A stretch of 44,530 bases of DNA, taken from NCBI GenBank assembly GCA_942491465.1, contig CALOBA010000047.1:1-44530 (forward strand). The letters run 5' to 3'. How positions within the stretch are numbered: position 1 is the first letter of the stretch; the number at the start of each line of letters is the position of its first letter. The notes beneath the pieces are model-generated. The model had not been told where the DNA came from, made no database searches, and worked only from the letters and a program-made list of their open reading frames with translations. Positions 31,677-39,256 of this stretch are shown piece by piece. The stretch is from CALOBA01 sp942491465. GTDB lineage: Bacteria > Pseudomonadota > Gammaproteobacteria > Chromatiales > Chromatiaceae. Position numbers and translations under genes: made by a program.

Positions 31677-32087
31677 AGGATCTTGGGGGTTGTGGATGTC
31701 AACGTCTGTTGGCGTTTGGGGGTCGGTGGGGGGCTCAGGCGGTTAAGGCGTTGCTCGGTCGTCGTTCGCATGCTCGACTTCGCGCAAGGCCCTGGATCGG
31801 TACCTCGGCCCCGCTGCACCGGCTTTGATCGCCCGCCGCCGTCCAATAGTCCGGGCGTAACGCAACTGTAACAGTTTCAGCCGATGTCGGCGTGCTCATG
31901 CACCCGGCGAAGATCGTCAGTCTGCTGGAGACGTTGACCCCGCGGCGGCTCCTCGGGGCTACAATATGCGCGTGCGCCGCTGCCGCGGGCCGGCACAGGG
32001 TTGGACGGTTTTGTCCCCCGCCCGGCCAACGCCCGGCCCGGCGGAAACCGACCTAGATACTTCGACAACGGCTCTCAGAGGATTTGT
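31677..32087. other. Intergenic region between transporter and small membrane protein
   Basis: No gene supported in about 410 nt. A 13-bp palindrome AACTGT-A-ACAGTT lies at 31864-31876 in otherwise GC-rich sequence and may be an operator for one of the divergent genes. The rest is unremarkable. Confidence 0.4.
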
Positions 32088-32351
32088 ATGCAATCTCTAT
32101 CCGGCGTTTGGCACATGCTGCTTCACGGGCTGCTGCAGTTGCTGTGGTTTTCGGTGGTGCTGCTCGTCTTCGCCTTCGTCTACGAGCAATACCGGCTATG
32201 GGACAGCGCCTACGTGGATCTCGACGGCGGCTGGTTCTTCAGCCTGGTACCGGTGTTCCTGGCGTTTTGGACCTGGGTCGTCGGCGGTGTTCTGATCTAC
32301 GACGGCTGGCGCTCAAAGCGCCGACATGACCGGAAGATTGCAAAAGTGTAG
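32088..32351 (+). CDS. Small membrane protein, unknown
   Basis: 87 residues with two hydrophobic segments (LLHGLLQLLWFSVVLLVFAF and FFSLVPVFLAFWTWVVGGVL) separated by a short polar loop (YEQYRLWDSAYVDLDGGW), and a basic C-terminus (GWRSKRRHDRKIAKV), suggesting both ends inside. The ATG at 32088 is preceded by AGAGGA at good distance. I do not recognise a family. The stop codon overlaps the operator palindrome of the NrtR promoter, so the two transcription units are packed tightly. Confidence 0.65.
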   Translation: MQSLSGVWHMLLHGLLQLLWFSVVLLVFAFVYEQYRLWDSAYVDLDGGWFFSLVPVFLAFWTWVVGGVLIYDGWRSKRRHDRKIAKV

Positions 32352-32366
32352 GACCTACACTATCTT
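32338..32366 (+). promoter_or_regulatory. NrtR-nadA promoter with 17-bp operator palindrome
   Basis: TTGCAA (32338-32343) and TATCTT (32361-32366) are separated by 17 nt, a good sigma-70 promoter. The spacer is almost wholly a perfect palindrome, AGTGTAGG-A-CCTACACT (32345-32361). Occupancy by a dimeric repressor would shut the promoter. The first gene downstream (32403) encodes an NrtR-type NAD regulator, the obvious candidate. Confidence 0.7.
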
Positions 32367-32402
32367 TCGCAGGGCGAGCCAGCCGTCACCCGTCGCCGCC
32401 CC

Positions 32403-33098
32403 ATGTCACCAGCATCCCCCGAAACCCCCAGCCCCTATTGCTACAGGTACCCGCACCCGGCGGTGACCACCGACGTCGTCCTGTTCACGATCCGTGACGA
32501 GGCGTTGCACCTGCTGCTGATCCGCCGCGCACGCGACCCGTTCGCCGGCTGCTGGGCCCTGCCGGGCGGCTTCCTCGATATCGACGAGGACCTGGACCGC
32601 TGCGCCGAGCGCGAGCTGGAAGAAGAGACCGGCGTCTCCGGACTCTACCTGGAGCAGCTCTGCACCTTCGGCAAGACCGGTCGCGACCCCCGCGAGCGGA
32701 TCATCAGCGTCGCCTATTTCGCCCTGACGCCATCGGACCGCATCCGCCTGCGCGCCGGCGACGACGCCGCCGAGGCCGCCTGGTTCTCGCTGAGCGCGCT
32801 GCCGGCGCTGGCCTTCGACCACGCCGAGATCATCCGCACCGCCCAACAGCGCCTGATCGCCAAGCTTGACTATTCGACCATCGCCTTCCAGTTCCTGCCG
32901 GAGACGTTCACCCTCGCCGAGCTGCAGCGCCTGTATGAGATCTTGGTGGACGCCCCCATCGACAAACGCAACTTCCGCCGCTGGGCGCTGGCCCTGGGCC
33001 AGCTCGAAGAGACCGGCGCGCTGCGCCGTTGCGGCAATCACCGCCCGGCCCGGGTCTATCGGCTCACCGAACGTGCGCGTGTGACCTATCTCAAGTAG
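32403..33098 (+). CDS. nrtR: NrtR-like Nudix transcriptional regulator
   Basis: 231 residues. The N-terminal Nudix domain spans about residues 20-145, with the Nudix box GGFLDIDEDLDRCAERELEE then ETGVSG; the catalytic REUxEE glutamates are present (ERELEEETG). The C-terminal 75 residues are the NrtR winged helix (FTLAELQRLYEILVDAPIDK, RNFRRWALALGQLEETGALR). NrtR proteins bind ADP-ribose or related NAD products and repress NAD biosynthesis genes. nadA follows after 53 nt and a promoter with a tight palindrome precedes, so this most likely autoregulates and controls nadA. An intact Nudix box suggests possible hydrolase activity too. Confidence 0.9.
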   Translation: MSPASPETPSPYCYRYPHPAVTTDVVLFTIRDEALHLLLIRRARDPFAGCWALPGGFLDIDEDLDRCAERELEEETGVSGLYLEQLCTFGKTGRDPRERIISVAYFALTPSDRIRLRAGDDAAEAAWFSLSALPALAFDHAEIIRTAQQRLIAKLDYSTIAFQFLPETFTLAELQRLYEILVDAPIDKRNFRRWALALGQLEETGALRRCGNHRPARVYRLTERARVTYLK

Positions 33099-33151
33099 CC
33101 CCGCAGACCATCCCGACCCGTCCATCCAGACCTTAGACACCGGAGCGATCG

Positions 33152-34216
33152 ATGAGCACCGCATCCCCGGAGACCCTGGCCAGCGACCGCATCCAGGTCC
33201 CGCCCCATCCCAGCTGGCCCGAGCTTAGCGCCGACGCCAAGGCCGCGCTGATCGGGCGCATCAAGCGGCTGCTCGCCGAGCAGGACGCCGTGATGGTGGC
33301 CCACTACTACACCGACGGCGACCTCCAGGCCCTGGCCGAGGAGACCGGCGGCTTCGTTGCGGATTCCTTGGAGATGGCCCGCTTCGGCACCGAGGCCAAG
33401 GCGAGCACCCTGGTGGTCTGCGGCGTGCGTTTTATGGGCGAGACGGCCAAGATCCTCAACCCCGAAAAGCGCGTGCTGATGCCCGACCTGGGCGCCACCT
33501 GCTCGCTGGACGAGGGCTGCCCGGCCAAGCCGTTCAGCGCCTTCTGCGACCAGCACCCCGAGCGCACCGTGGTCGTCTACGCCAACACCAGCGCCGAGGT
33601 CAAGGCGCGCGCCGACTGGACCGTCACCTCGGCCATTGCGCTTCCCATCGTCCGCCACCTGCACGAACGGGGCGAGCAGGTCCTCTGGGCACCGGACAAG
33701 CACCTGGGCCGCTACGTCCAGCACCAGACCGGTGCCGACATGCTGATGTGGGACGGCGCCTGCGTCGTCCACGAAGAGTTCAAGGGCTTTGCCCTGGAGC
33801 GGGTGCGCAAGCTCCACCCCGACGCGGCCGTGCTGGTCCACCCCGAGTCCCCCGACGAGATCGTCGACCAGGCCGACCTGGTGGGCTCCACCACACAGAT
33901 GATCCGCGCCGTCACCGACCTGCCGAACGACGAGTTCATCATCGCCACCGACGCCGGCATCTTCTGGAAGATGCAGCAGCTCGCCCCGAACAAGCGGCTC
34001 ATCGCCGCCCCCACCGCCGGCGAAGGCGCCACCTGCGAGAGCTGCGCCCACTGCCCGTGGATGGCCATGAACGCCCTGCACAACCTGGAGCAGGTGCTGA
34101 TCCGCGGCGACCAGGAGATCCAGGTCCACGAGGCCGTGCGCCAACAGGCCGTCGTGTCCATTCAGCGTATGCTCGATTTTGCCCGCGAGCGCGGGATCGG
34201 CGCGCGCAAGGGTTGA
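33152..34216 (+). CDS. nadA: Quinolinate synthase A
   Basis: 354 residues. Condenses iminoaspartate with dihydroxyacetone phosphate to quinolinate in de novo NAD synthesis. The three 4Fe-4S cysteines are in PDLGATCSLDEGCP, WDGACVVHEEF and the CESCAHCPWMAMN segment. Substrate motifs VAHYYTDGDLQALAEETGG, FMGETAKIL and HPESPDEIVDQADLVGSTTQ are in place. Normal length for the family. CACCGGAG lies just before ATG 33152. Cotranscription with the NrtR-like regulator gives a self-contained NAD control unit. No frame damage. Confidence 0.97.
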   Translation: MSTASPETLASDRIQVPPHPSWPELSADAKAALIGRIKRLLAEQDAVMVAHYYTDGDLQALAEETGGFVADSLEMARFGTEAKASTLVVCGVRFMGETAKILNPEKRVLMPDLGATCSLDEGCPAKPFSAFCDQHPERTVVVYANTSAEVKARADWTVTSAIALPIVRHLHERGEQVLWAPDKHLGRYVQHQTGADMLMWDGACVVHEEFKGFALERVRKLHPDAAVLVHPESPDEIVDQADLVGSTTQMIRAVTDLPNDEFIIATDAGIFWKMQQLAPNKRLIAAPTAGEGATCESCAHCPWMAMNALHNLEQVLIRGDQEIQVHEAVRQQAVVSIQRMLDFARERGIGARKG

Positions 34217-34380
34217 GCGAGGGCGCGACCGACCGGCGACAACGCAAAGGCACTCAGGAACGATTCAAAAACAACCTAAACACACGAGATGTAGTCGGAA
34301 GCGCTGCGCTTATCTGACCACAGACTAAGGCGATGCCCGCCCCCCCCGCTGTCCCGGCGGCCCCAAGCCGCCGCGGCTAC

Positions 34381-34740
34381 TGGGAGCGGGGGCGTCCCGC
34401 CCCCGATGCCGCGATCGCGCATCGCACTTGCGCCGCGTACTGGGAGCGGGGGCGTCCCGCCCCCGATGCCGCGATCGCGCATCGCACTTGCGCCGCGTAC
34501 TGGGAGCGGGGGCGTCCCGCCCCCGATGCCGCGATCGCGCATCGCACTTGCGCCGCGCACTGGGAGCGGGGGCGTCCCGCCCCCGATGCCGCGATCGCGT
34601 GTCGCACCTGCGCCGCGCACTGGGAGCGGGGGCGTCCCGCCCCCGATGCCGCGATCGCGCATCGCACTTGCGCCGCGTACTGGGAGCGGGGGCGTCCCGC
34701 CCCCGATGCCGCGATCGCGTGTCGCACCTGCGCCGCGCTC
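34381..34740. repeat. Six tandem 60-bp repeats
   Basis: Six units of exactly 60 bp. Each contains the hairpin CGGGGGCG-TCC-CGCCCCCG and the palindrome GCGATCGC. Units 1, 2, 3 and 5 share GCATCGCACTTG; units 4 and 6 share GTGTCGCACCTG. The A-A-A-B-A-B pattern implies that a 120-bp A-B block was duplicated after the array formed. Because 60 is a multiple of three and stops are absent, both strands show artificial open frames here; I do not call any of them genes. Not a CRISPR array: no spacers. Confidence 0.95.
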
Positions 34741-34808
34741 AACATCGGGGCAGCTTCAAGCACACGGCGGTCGCGCCGCCGCCCCGCCATCGCTGGTGTT
34801 CTTCATGC

Positions 34809-35302
34809 ATGTTGGCCAATGGCAAGACACAGTGCTACCACACGGCGGTCACGCCGGTGATCGTCGCTCCCGGAGAAAAGACGGTCCTGCCCTTGGCCCC
34901 GGAATTCGTCGTGCCCGTTGGAACGGCAAGCAGCGTTTGACCGATACCGATCGCTGGCTCAACGATCTGCCGCTGCGCGACGGCGACGATGCCCGGAAGG
35001 TCGGCTGGTGCGAGCTGACCACGACCGATGCCGAGGGCAACGTGCTCTACCGCAATGCCTGGGCCAGTTCCGTGCCAATCACTTGGGACAACGTCGTCGC
35101 GATCGCCGCCGCAGGGCGCAGCCGCTGGAAGATCGAGAACGAAAACAACAATACGCTCAAGACCAAGGGCTATCGCTTCGAGCACCTGCGTGCACTGACA
35201 CTCTACTTCCCCTTCGATACCTGGGAGCACCTGCTCGACTCCATGATCGAGGCCTTGCAGCCCGCGCAACCACCGCCTCGTCGCCGCGCTGGCAAGCGGT
35301 AG
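34809..35302 (+). pseudogene. DDE-type transposase remnant with internal deletions
   Basis: Two frames are needed. From 34809: ANGKTQCYHTAVTPVIVAPG, EKTVLPLAPEFVVP. After a break near 34920: TDRWLNDLPLRDGDDARKVG, WCELTTTDAEGNVLYRNAWA, RSRWKIENENNNTLKTKGYR FEH, then a jump to LTLYFPFDTWEHLLDSMIEA at the C-terminal end. The ENENNNTLKTKGY...FEH segment with its glutamate is typical of a DDE transposase catalytic end. Middle portions are missing, so it is dead. I cannot name the IS family, and no terminal inverted repeats are evident. Confidence 0.7.
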
Positions 35303-35435
35303 AGGCAAATTTGGAATTGCTGCGGCTCCACCACGCCGACAATGAAAATCCCGCCCTGATCGGTTACTCTTGAGGGCTTTGTCTTTTCGACTCTTTCCGG
35401 CGCCTGGCGCCAACCCAACCGCGGAGAACTATCCG

Positions 35436-36134
35436 ATGGCAGCGCAAGAAGACCTGATCGCCCCGTCCATCCTGTCGGCCGACTTTGCCCGGCTCGGCGA
35501 GGAGGTGGACAACGTCCTCGCCTCCGGCACGGACATCGTCCACTTCGACGTTATGGACAATCACTATGTGCCCAACCTGACCATCGGCCCGCTGGTCTGC
35601 TCGGCGCTGCGCAAGCACGGCGTCACGGCGCCCATCGACGTGCATCTGATGGTCAAGCCGGTGGACCGGATCATCCCGGACTTCGCCAAGGCCGGCGCCA
35701 CCTACATCACCTTCCACCCGGAGGCCAGCGAGCATATCGACCGCACCCTGCAGCTGATCCACGGCGAGGGCTGCAAGGCCGGGCTGGTGTTCAACCCGGC
35801 CACGCCGCTGAGCCATCTGGAGTATGTGATGGACAAGGTCGACATGATCCTGCTGATGTCGGTGAACCCGGGCTTCGGCGGCCAGAGCTTCATCCCGGCG
35901 ACGCTGGAGAAGCTGCGCCAGGCGCGGGAGCTGATCGACGCCAGCGGTCGCGACATCCGCCTGGAGATCGACGGCGGCGTCAAGGTCGACAACATCGCCG
36001 AGATCAAGGCCGCCGGTGCCGACACCTTCGTCTCCGGCTCCGGTATCTTCGGCAAGGGCCAGGACGCCGACCCGAACCGCTACAACAGCATCGTCGGCCA
36101 GATGCGCGAGGCGCTGGCCGGCGTCGGCCGCTGA
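35436..36134 (+). CDS. rpe: Ribulose-phosphate 3-epimerase
   Basis: 232 residues, TIM barrel. Interconverts ribulose-5-phosphate and xylulose-5-phosphate in the pentose phosphate and Calvin cycles. Motifs: IAPSILSADFARLGEEV, IVHFDVMDNHYVPNLTIGP (metal-binding HFDVMD), IDVHLMVKPVD, MSVNPGFGGQSFIP and EIDGGVKVDNIAE with phosphate-binding GSGIFG. ATG 35436 has GGAG about 10 nt upstream and gives the family beginning MAAQEDLIAPSILSAD; the frame is open 66 nt further up, which is not conserved. gph follows 37 nt later and trpE after that, an arrangement common in gammaproteobacteria. Confidence 0.97.
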   Translation: MAAQEDLIAPSILSADFARLGEEVDNVLASGTDIVHFDVMDNHYVPNLTIGPLVCSALRKHGVTAPIDVHLMVKPVDRIIPDFAKAGATYITFHPEASEHIDRTLQLIHGEGCKAGLVFNPATPLSHLEYVMDKVDMILLMSVNPGFGGQSFIPATLEKLRQARELIDASGRDIRLEIDGGVKVDNIAEIKAAGADTFVSGSGIFGKGQDADPNRYNSIVGQMREALAGVGR

Positions 36135-36171
36135 GCGGGACTGTGGGGATGCAGCCACGAGTAGTAACGGC

Positions 36172-36861
36172 ATGATGCCGCGCGGTATCGCGCCCGGGTT
36201 CCGCCCGGGCATGGTCCTGATCGATGTGGACGGCACGCTGGTGGACAGCGTGCCGGACCTCGCCTTTTGTATCGACACGCTGATGGTCGAGCTGGGCCGC
36301 CCGGCCTACGGCGAGGCGGTGGTGCGCAACTGGGTCGGCAACGGCGTCGAGCGGCTGGTGCGCCGGGCGCTGACCGGCACGCTGGACGGCGAGCCGGAGG
36401 ATGCCGACTTCGAGCGCGCCTACCCGATCTTCGACGCCCTCTACGCCGAGAACACATCGCAGCGCTCCCGGCTCTATCCGGGCATCGCAGAGGGCATCGC
36501 CTGGCTGAAGCAGAACGGCTACCGGCTCGGCTGCGTCACCAACAAGGCGGCGCGCTTCACCGAGCCGCTGCTGGCGGATCTGGGCGTGGCCGATGCCTTC
36601 GAGATCATCATCAGCGGCGACACCCTGCCCGAGAAGAAGCCGAGCCCGCTGCCACTGCTGCACGCCGCCGAGTACTTCGGCGTCGCCCCCGAGCAGGCAC
36701 TGATGGTCGGCGACTCGGTCAGCGACGTGAAGGCCTCGCGGGCCGCCGGGTTCAAGATCATCTGCATGAGCTACGGCTACAACCACGGCCGCGACATCCG
36801 CGAGGCGGGGCCGGATGCGGTCATCGATTCCATGGTCGAACTCAGCACCCTGCTCGCCTAG
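36172..36861 (+). CDS. gph: Phosphoglycolate phosphatase
   Basis: 229 residues, HAD superfamily. Removes phosphate from 2-phosphoglycolate, made by RuBisCO oxygenation and DNA repair. HAD motif I is VLIDVDGTLVDSVPDL, motif II GCVTNKAARFTEP, motif III EKKPSPLPLLHAAEYFG and motif IV MVGDSVSDVKASRAAG, all with catalytic residues (D-x-D, K, D-D). The start is ATG 36172 or 36175; the Shine-Dalgarno is weak and the extra N-terminal MMPRGIAPGFRPGM is slightly long. In a photo- or chemo-autotroph, rpe and gph together serve the Calvin cycle and its photorespiratory by-product. Confidence 0.95.
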   Translation: MMPRGIAPGFRPGMVLIDVDGTLVDSVPDLAFCIDTLMVELGRPAYGEAVVRNWVGNGVERLVRRALTGTLDGEPEDADFERAYPIFDALYAENTSQRSRLYPGIAEGIAWLKQNGYRLGCVTNKAARFTEPLLADLGVADAFEIIISGDTLPEKKPSPLPLLHAAEYFGVAPEQALMVGDSVSDVKASRAAGFKIICMSYGYNHGRDIREAGPDAVIDSMVELSTLLA

Positions 36862-37086
36862 CGCCCGCAGGCCGGAGGGCGGATAAGCGCAGCGCATCCG
36901 CCGCTCCCCTAATCCACCCGCACGCAGTCCAACCCCGCCGTCAGCTCCCGCAAACGCGCCCAGAGCAACACCATGCCCGAGAACGCGCACAACATGCGAC
37001 CGATACCGCCCGCCAAGCGATGGCGATGCTGACGCCCATCTCGTTTCCCACCCCTCGGTATCCCGTCTGATTCTGGAGCGCGTCCC
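36862..37086. other. gph-trpE intergenic region with REP-like hairpin
   Basis: GGCGGAT (36878-36884) pairs with ATCCGCC (36896-36902) around AAGCGCAGCGC, a common REP-like hairpin that can end the gph transcript. I see no trp leader peptide or attenuator before trpE, and no clear sigma-70 promoter. Confidence 0.5.
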
Positions 37087-38682
37087 ATGACCCCCGAACG
37101 TTTTGCTGCGCTGGCAGCCCAAGGCCACAACCGCATCCCCGTCGTCTGCGAGGTCCTTGCCGATCTCGACACCCCGCTGAGCTGCTACCTCAAGCTCGCC
37201 CGCGGCCCGTACTCCTACCTGTTCGAGTCGGTCCAGGGCGGCGAGAAGTGGGGCCGCTACTCGATTATCGGTCTGCCCTGCCGGACCCTGCTCAAGGTGC
37301 AGGGGGATCAGGTGACCATCGAGCGCGACGGCGCCGTCATCGAGCAGGCAACCACCGACGACCCGCTGGCCTGGATCGAGGCCTATCACCAGCGCTTCAA
37401 GGTCGCCGACCACCCCGGCATGCCGCGCTTCGCCGGCGGCCTGGTGGGCTACTTCGGCTACGACACCATCCGCTATATCGAGCCTAAGCTGATGCCCTGC
37501 CCGAATCCGGACCGGATGGGCTCCCCCGACATCCTGCTGATGGTGTCCGAGGAGGTCGTGGTGTTCGACAGCCTCAGCGGGCGCATCTATATGATCGTCC
37601 ACCTCGATCCCAACGCCGGCGACACCCTGGAGACCGGCCAGCGGCGCATCGATGAGCTGGTGGCGCAGATGCAGCGCGGCGCCCCGCGCAACCTGACCCC
37701 ATCGACGCGCGCGATCAGCGAGTCGGACTTCGTCTCCGGCTTCACCGAGGACGGCTACAAGGCCGCCGTGGAGCGGATCAAGGACTACATCCTGGAGGGC
37801 GACTGCATGCAGGTGGTGCTCTCGCAGCGACTGTCGATCCCCTTCGAGGCCGCGCCCATCGACCTGTACCGGGCCCTGCGCGGGCTGAACCCGTCGCCGT
37901 ACATGTACTTCATCGACCTGGACGGCTTCCAGATCGTCGGCTCATCGCCGGAGATCCTGGTGCGGTTGGAGGACGGCGTGGTCACCGTGCGCCCCATCGC
38001 CGGCACCCGCCGGCGCGGCTACACCGACGACGAGGACCAGGCCCTGGAGCAGGAACTGCTGGCCGACCCCAAGGAGCTGGCCGAGCATCTGATGCTGATC
38101 GATCTGGGCCGCAACGACTGCGGCCGGGTGGCGCAGACCGGAAGCGTCAAGGTCACCGACCGGATGATCGTCGAGCGCTACTCCCACGTCATGCACATCG
38201 TCTCCAACGTCATCGGCGACCTGCGCGAGGGCATGAGCGCGCTGGACGTGCTGCGCGCCACCTTCCCCGCCGGCACCGTCTCGGGGGCGCCGAAGATCCG
38301 CGCCATGGAGATCATCGACGAGCTCGAACCGGTCAAGCGCGGCATCTACTCCGGCGCCGTCGGCTACCTCGCCTTCAACGGCAACATGGACACGGCCATT
38401 GCCATCCGCACCGCCGTCATCCAGGACGGCACCCTGCACATCCAGGCCGGCGCCGGCATCGTCGCCGACTCCCTGCCCGAGTTGGAATGGAAGGAGACCA
38501 TGAACAAGGGCCGCGCCATCTTCCGCGCCGTGGCCATGGCCGAGGCCGGCATCGAGCGCCATCCCTGTGTCGGCGTTGAGGTCGAATTCCTGGAAGGTCG
38601 GCATCCGCATACCCGGCGCTATGCCGGCCCCCGCCAAGGCCCCATTCCCGCCCTGGTGCGCCCCATCCTCCGCTGTTGGTGA
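37087..38682 (+). CDS. trpE: Anthranilate synthase component I
   Basis: 531 residues. Makes anthranilate from chorismate with TrpG-supplied ammonia, the first step of tryptophan synthesis. The N-terminal regulatory part has LDTPLSCYLKLARGPYSYLF (tryptophan-binding region); the chorismate-binding part shows GDCMQVVLSQRLSIPF, PSPYMYFIDLDGFQIVGSSP, RPIAGTRRRGYTDDEDQ, LIDLGRNDCGRVA, FPAGTVSGAPKIRAMEIIDE, GIYSGAVGYL and QAGAGIVADSLPELEWKET. GGAG precedes ATG 37087. Normal proteins end near KGRAIFRAVAMAEAG; here some 43 unrelated residues follow, overlapping an antisense gene, so the natural stop seems lost. No trpG follows. Confidence 0.95.
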   Translation: MTPERFAALAAQGHNRIPVVCEVLADLDTPLSCYLKLARGPYSYLFESVQGGEKWGRYSIIGLPCRTLLKVQGDQVTIERDGAVIEQATTDDPLAWIEAYHQRFKVADHPGMPRFAGGLVGYFGYDTIRYIEPKLMPCPNPDRMGSPDILLMVSEEVVVFDSLSGRIYMIVHLDPNAGDTLETGQRRIDELVAQMQRGAPRNLTPSTRAISESDFVSGFTEDGYKAAVERIKDYILEGDCMQVVLSQRLSIPFEAAPIDLYRALRGLNPSPYMYFIDLDGFQIVGSSPEILVRLEDGVVTVRPIAGTRRRGYTDDEDQALEQELLADPKELAEHLMLIDLGRNDCGRVAQTGSVKVTDRMIVERYSHVMHIVSNVIGDLREGMSALDVLRATFPAGTVSGAPKIRAMEIIDELEPVKRGIYSGAVGYLAFNGNMDTAIAIRTAVIQDGTLHIQAGAGIVADSLPELEWKETMNKGRAIFRAVAMAEAGIERHPCVGVEVEFLEGRHPHTRRYAGPRQGPIPALVRPILRCW

Positions 38683-38975
38683 AACGCATCCATCTCTCCC
38701 TGCGTCAACCGGCCATCGCCATCGGCATCGATGTCCTGGAAGCGTTGGCGCGGTTTGCCGCCCCGCGCATCTGCCGGCCCTGTTCGGCCCGAGCGGCCAT
38801 GCGCGCTGCTCCGGGCGGTCGCGAATTCCTGCTCGGTGACGAGGCCGTCACCATCCCCATCGAACGAGGCGAACCCCCCGGGCTGGGCGAATGCAACGGG
38901 GGGTGTAATCACCAGGGCCAAGGCCAAGGGCAGCAACGGTTGCCGGAGACGAGGGGGTCGGGAAAAGAGGCGCAT
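38619..38975 (-). CDS. Secreted EF-hand protein
   Basis: 118 residues. An N-terminal signal peptide (RQPLLPLALALVITPPVAFA) is followed by two canonical EF-hand loops: FDGDGDGLVTEQEF and IDADGDGRLTQGEMDAF, with D-x-D-x-D-G and E at position 12. So it is a calcium-binding, periplasmic or secreted small protein. GGAG lies 7 nt before the ATG. The last 21 codons overlap the trpE extension on the other strand (64 bp). Two Met/Gly/Arg-rich tail segments (MGRTRAGMGPWRG) follow the second hand. Function beyond Ca2+ binding unknown. Confidence 0.8.
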   Translation of the reverse strand: MRLFSRPPRLRQPLLPLALALVITPPVAFAQPGGFASFDGDGDGLVTEQEFATARSSAHGRSGRTGPADARGGKPRQRFQDIDADGDGRLTQGEMDAFHQQRRMGRTRAGMGPWRGPA

Positions 38976-39256
38976 GAAGAAGCTCCAATGTGGATAGCCG
39001 CCGACGCTGTCGGCAGATGGATTTCAGACGGGCACAGGGGGCAAGGGGAAATCGGGGCTATTCAGCAACAGATCCGGCCGGCTGGCAAGGGGCTTGCCCC
39101 GGCTCGGTTGGTCTCCCCGGCGCGCGGCGGCGGTGATGCAACCTCAGCAACGCCCGCGCCCGCTTGCGAGGCCAGGCCCCGGAGGCGGTCGCAATCCGTT
39201 TTCGGTGCGTGCACCGACGATTGACTTGGCGGACCGCAACGGCTGCAATGGTGGCC

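Noticed and set aside
34381..34740. CRISPR array
   Set aside because: The units are contiguous 60-bp tandem copies with no unique spacers and no cas genes nearby.
34276..35302. Open frames on both strands through the 60-bp repeats
   Set aside because: They exist because the repeat length is a multiple of three and lacks stops; the products are repetitive and without start signals. Only the transposase-like part after 34809 is supported.
37942..38637. 231-codon minus-strand frame opposite trpE
   Set aside because: Composition-driven shadow of the TrpE catalytic domain.
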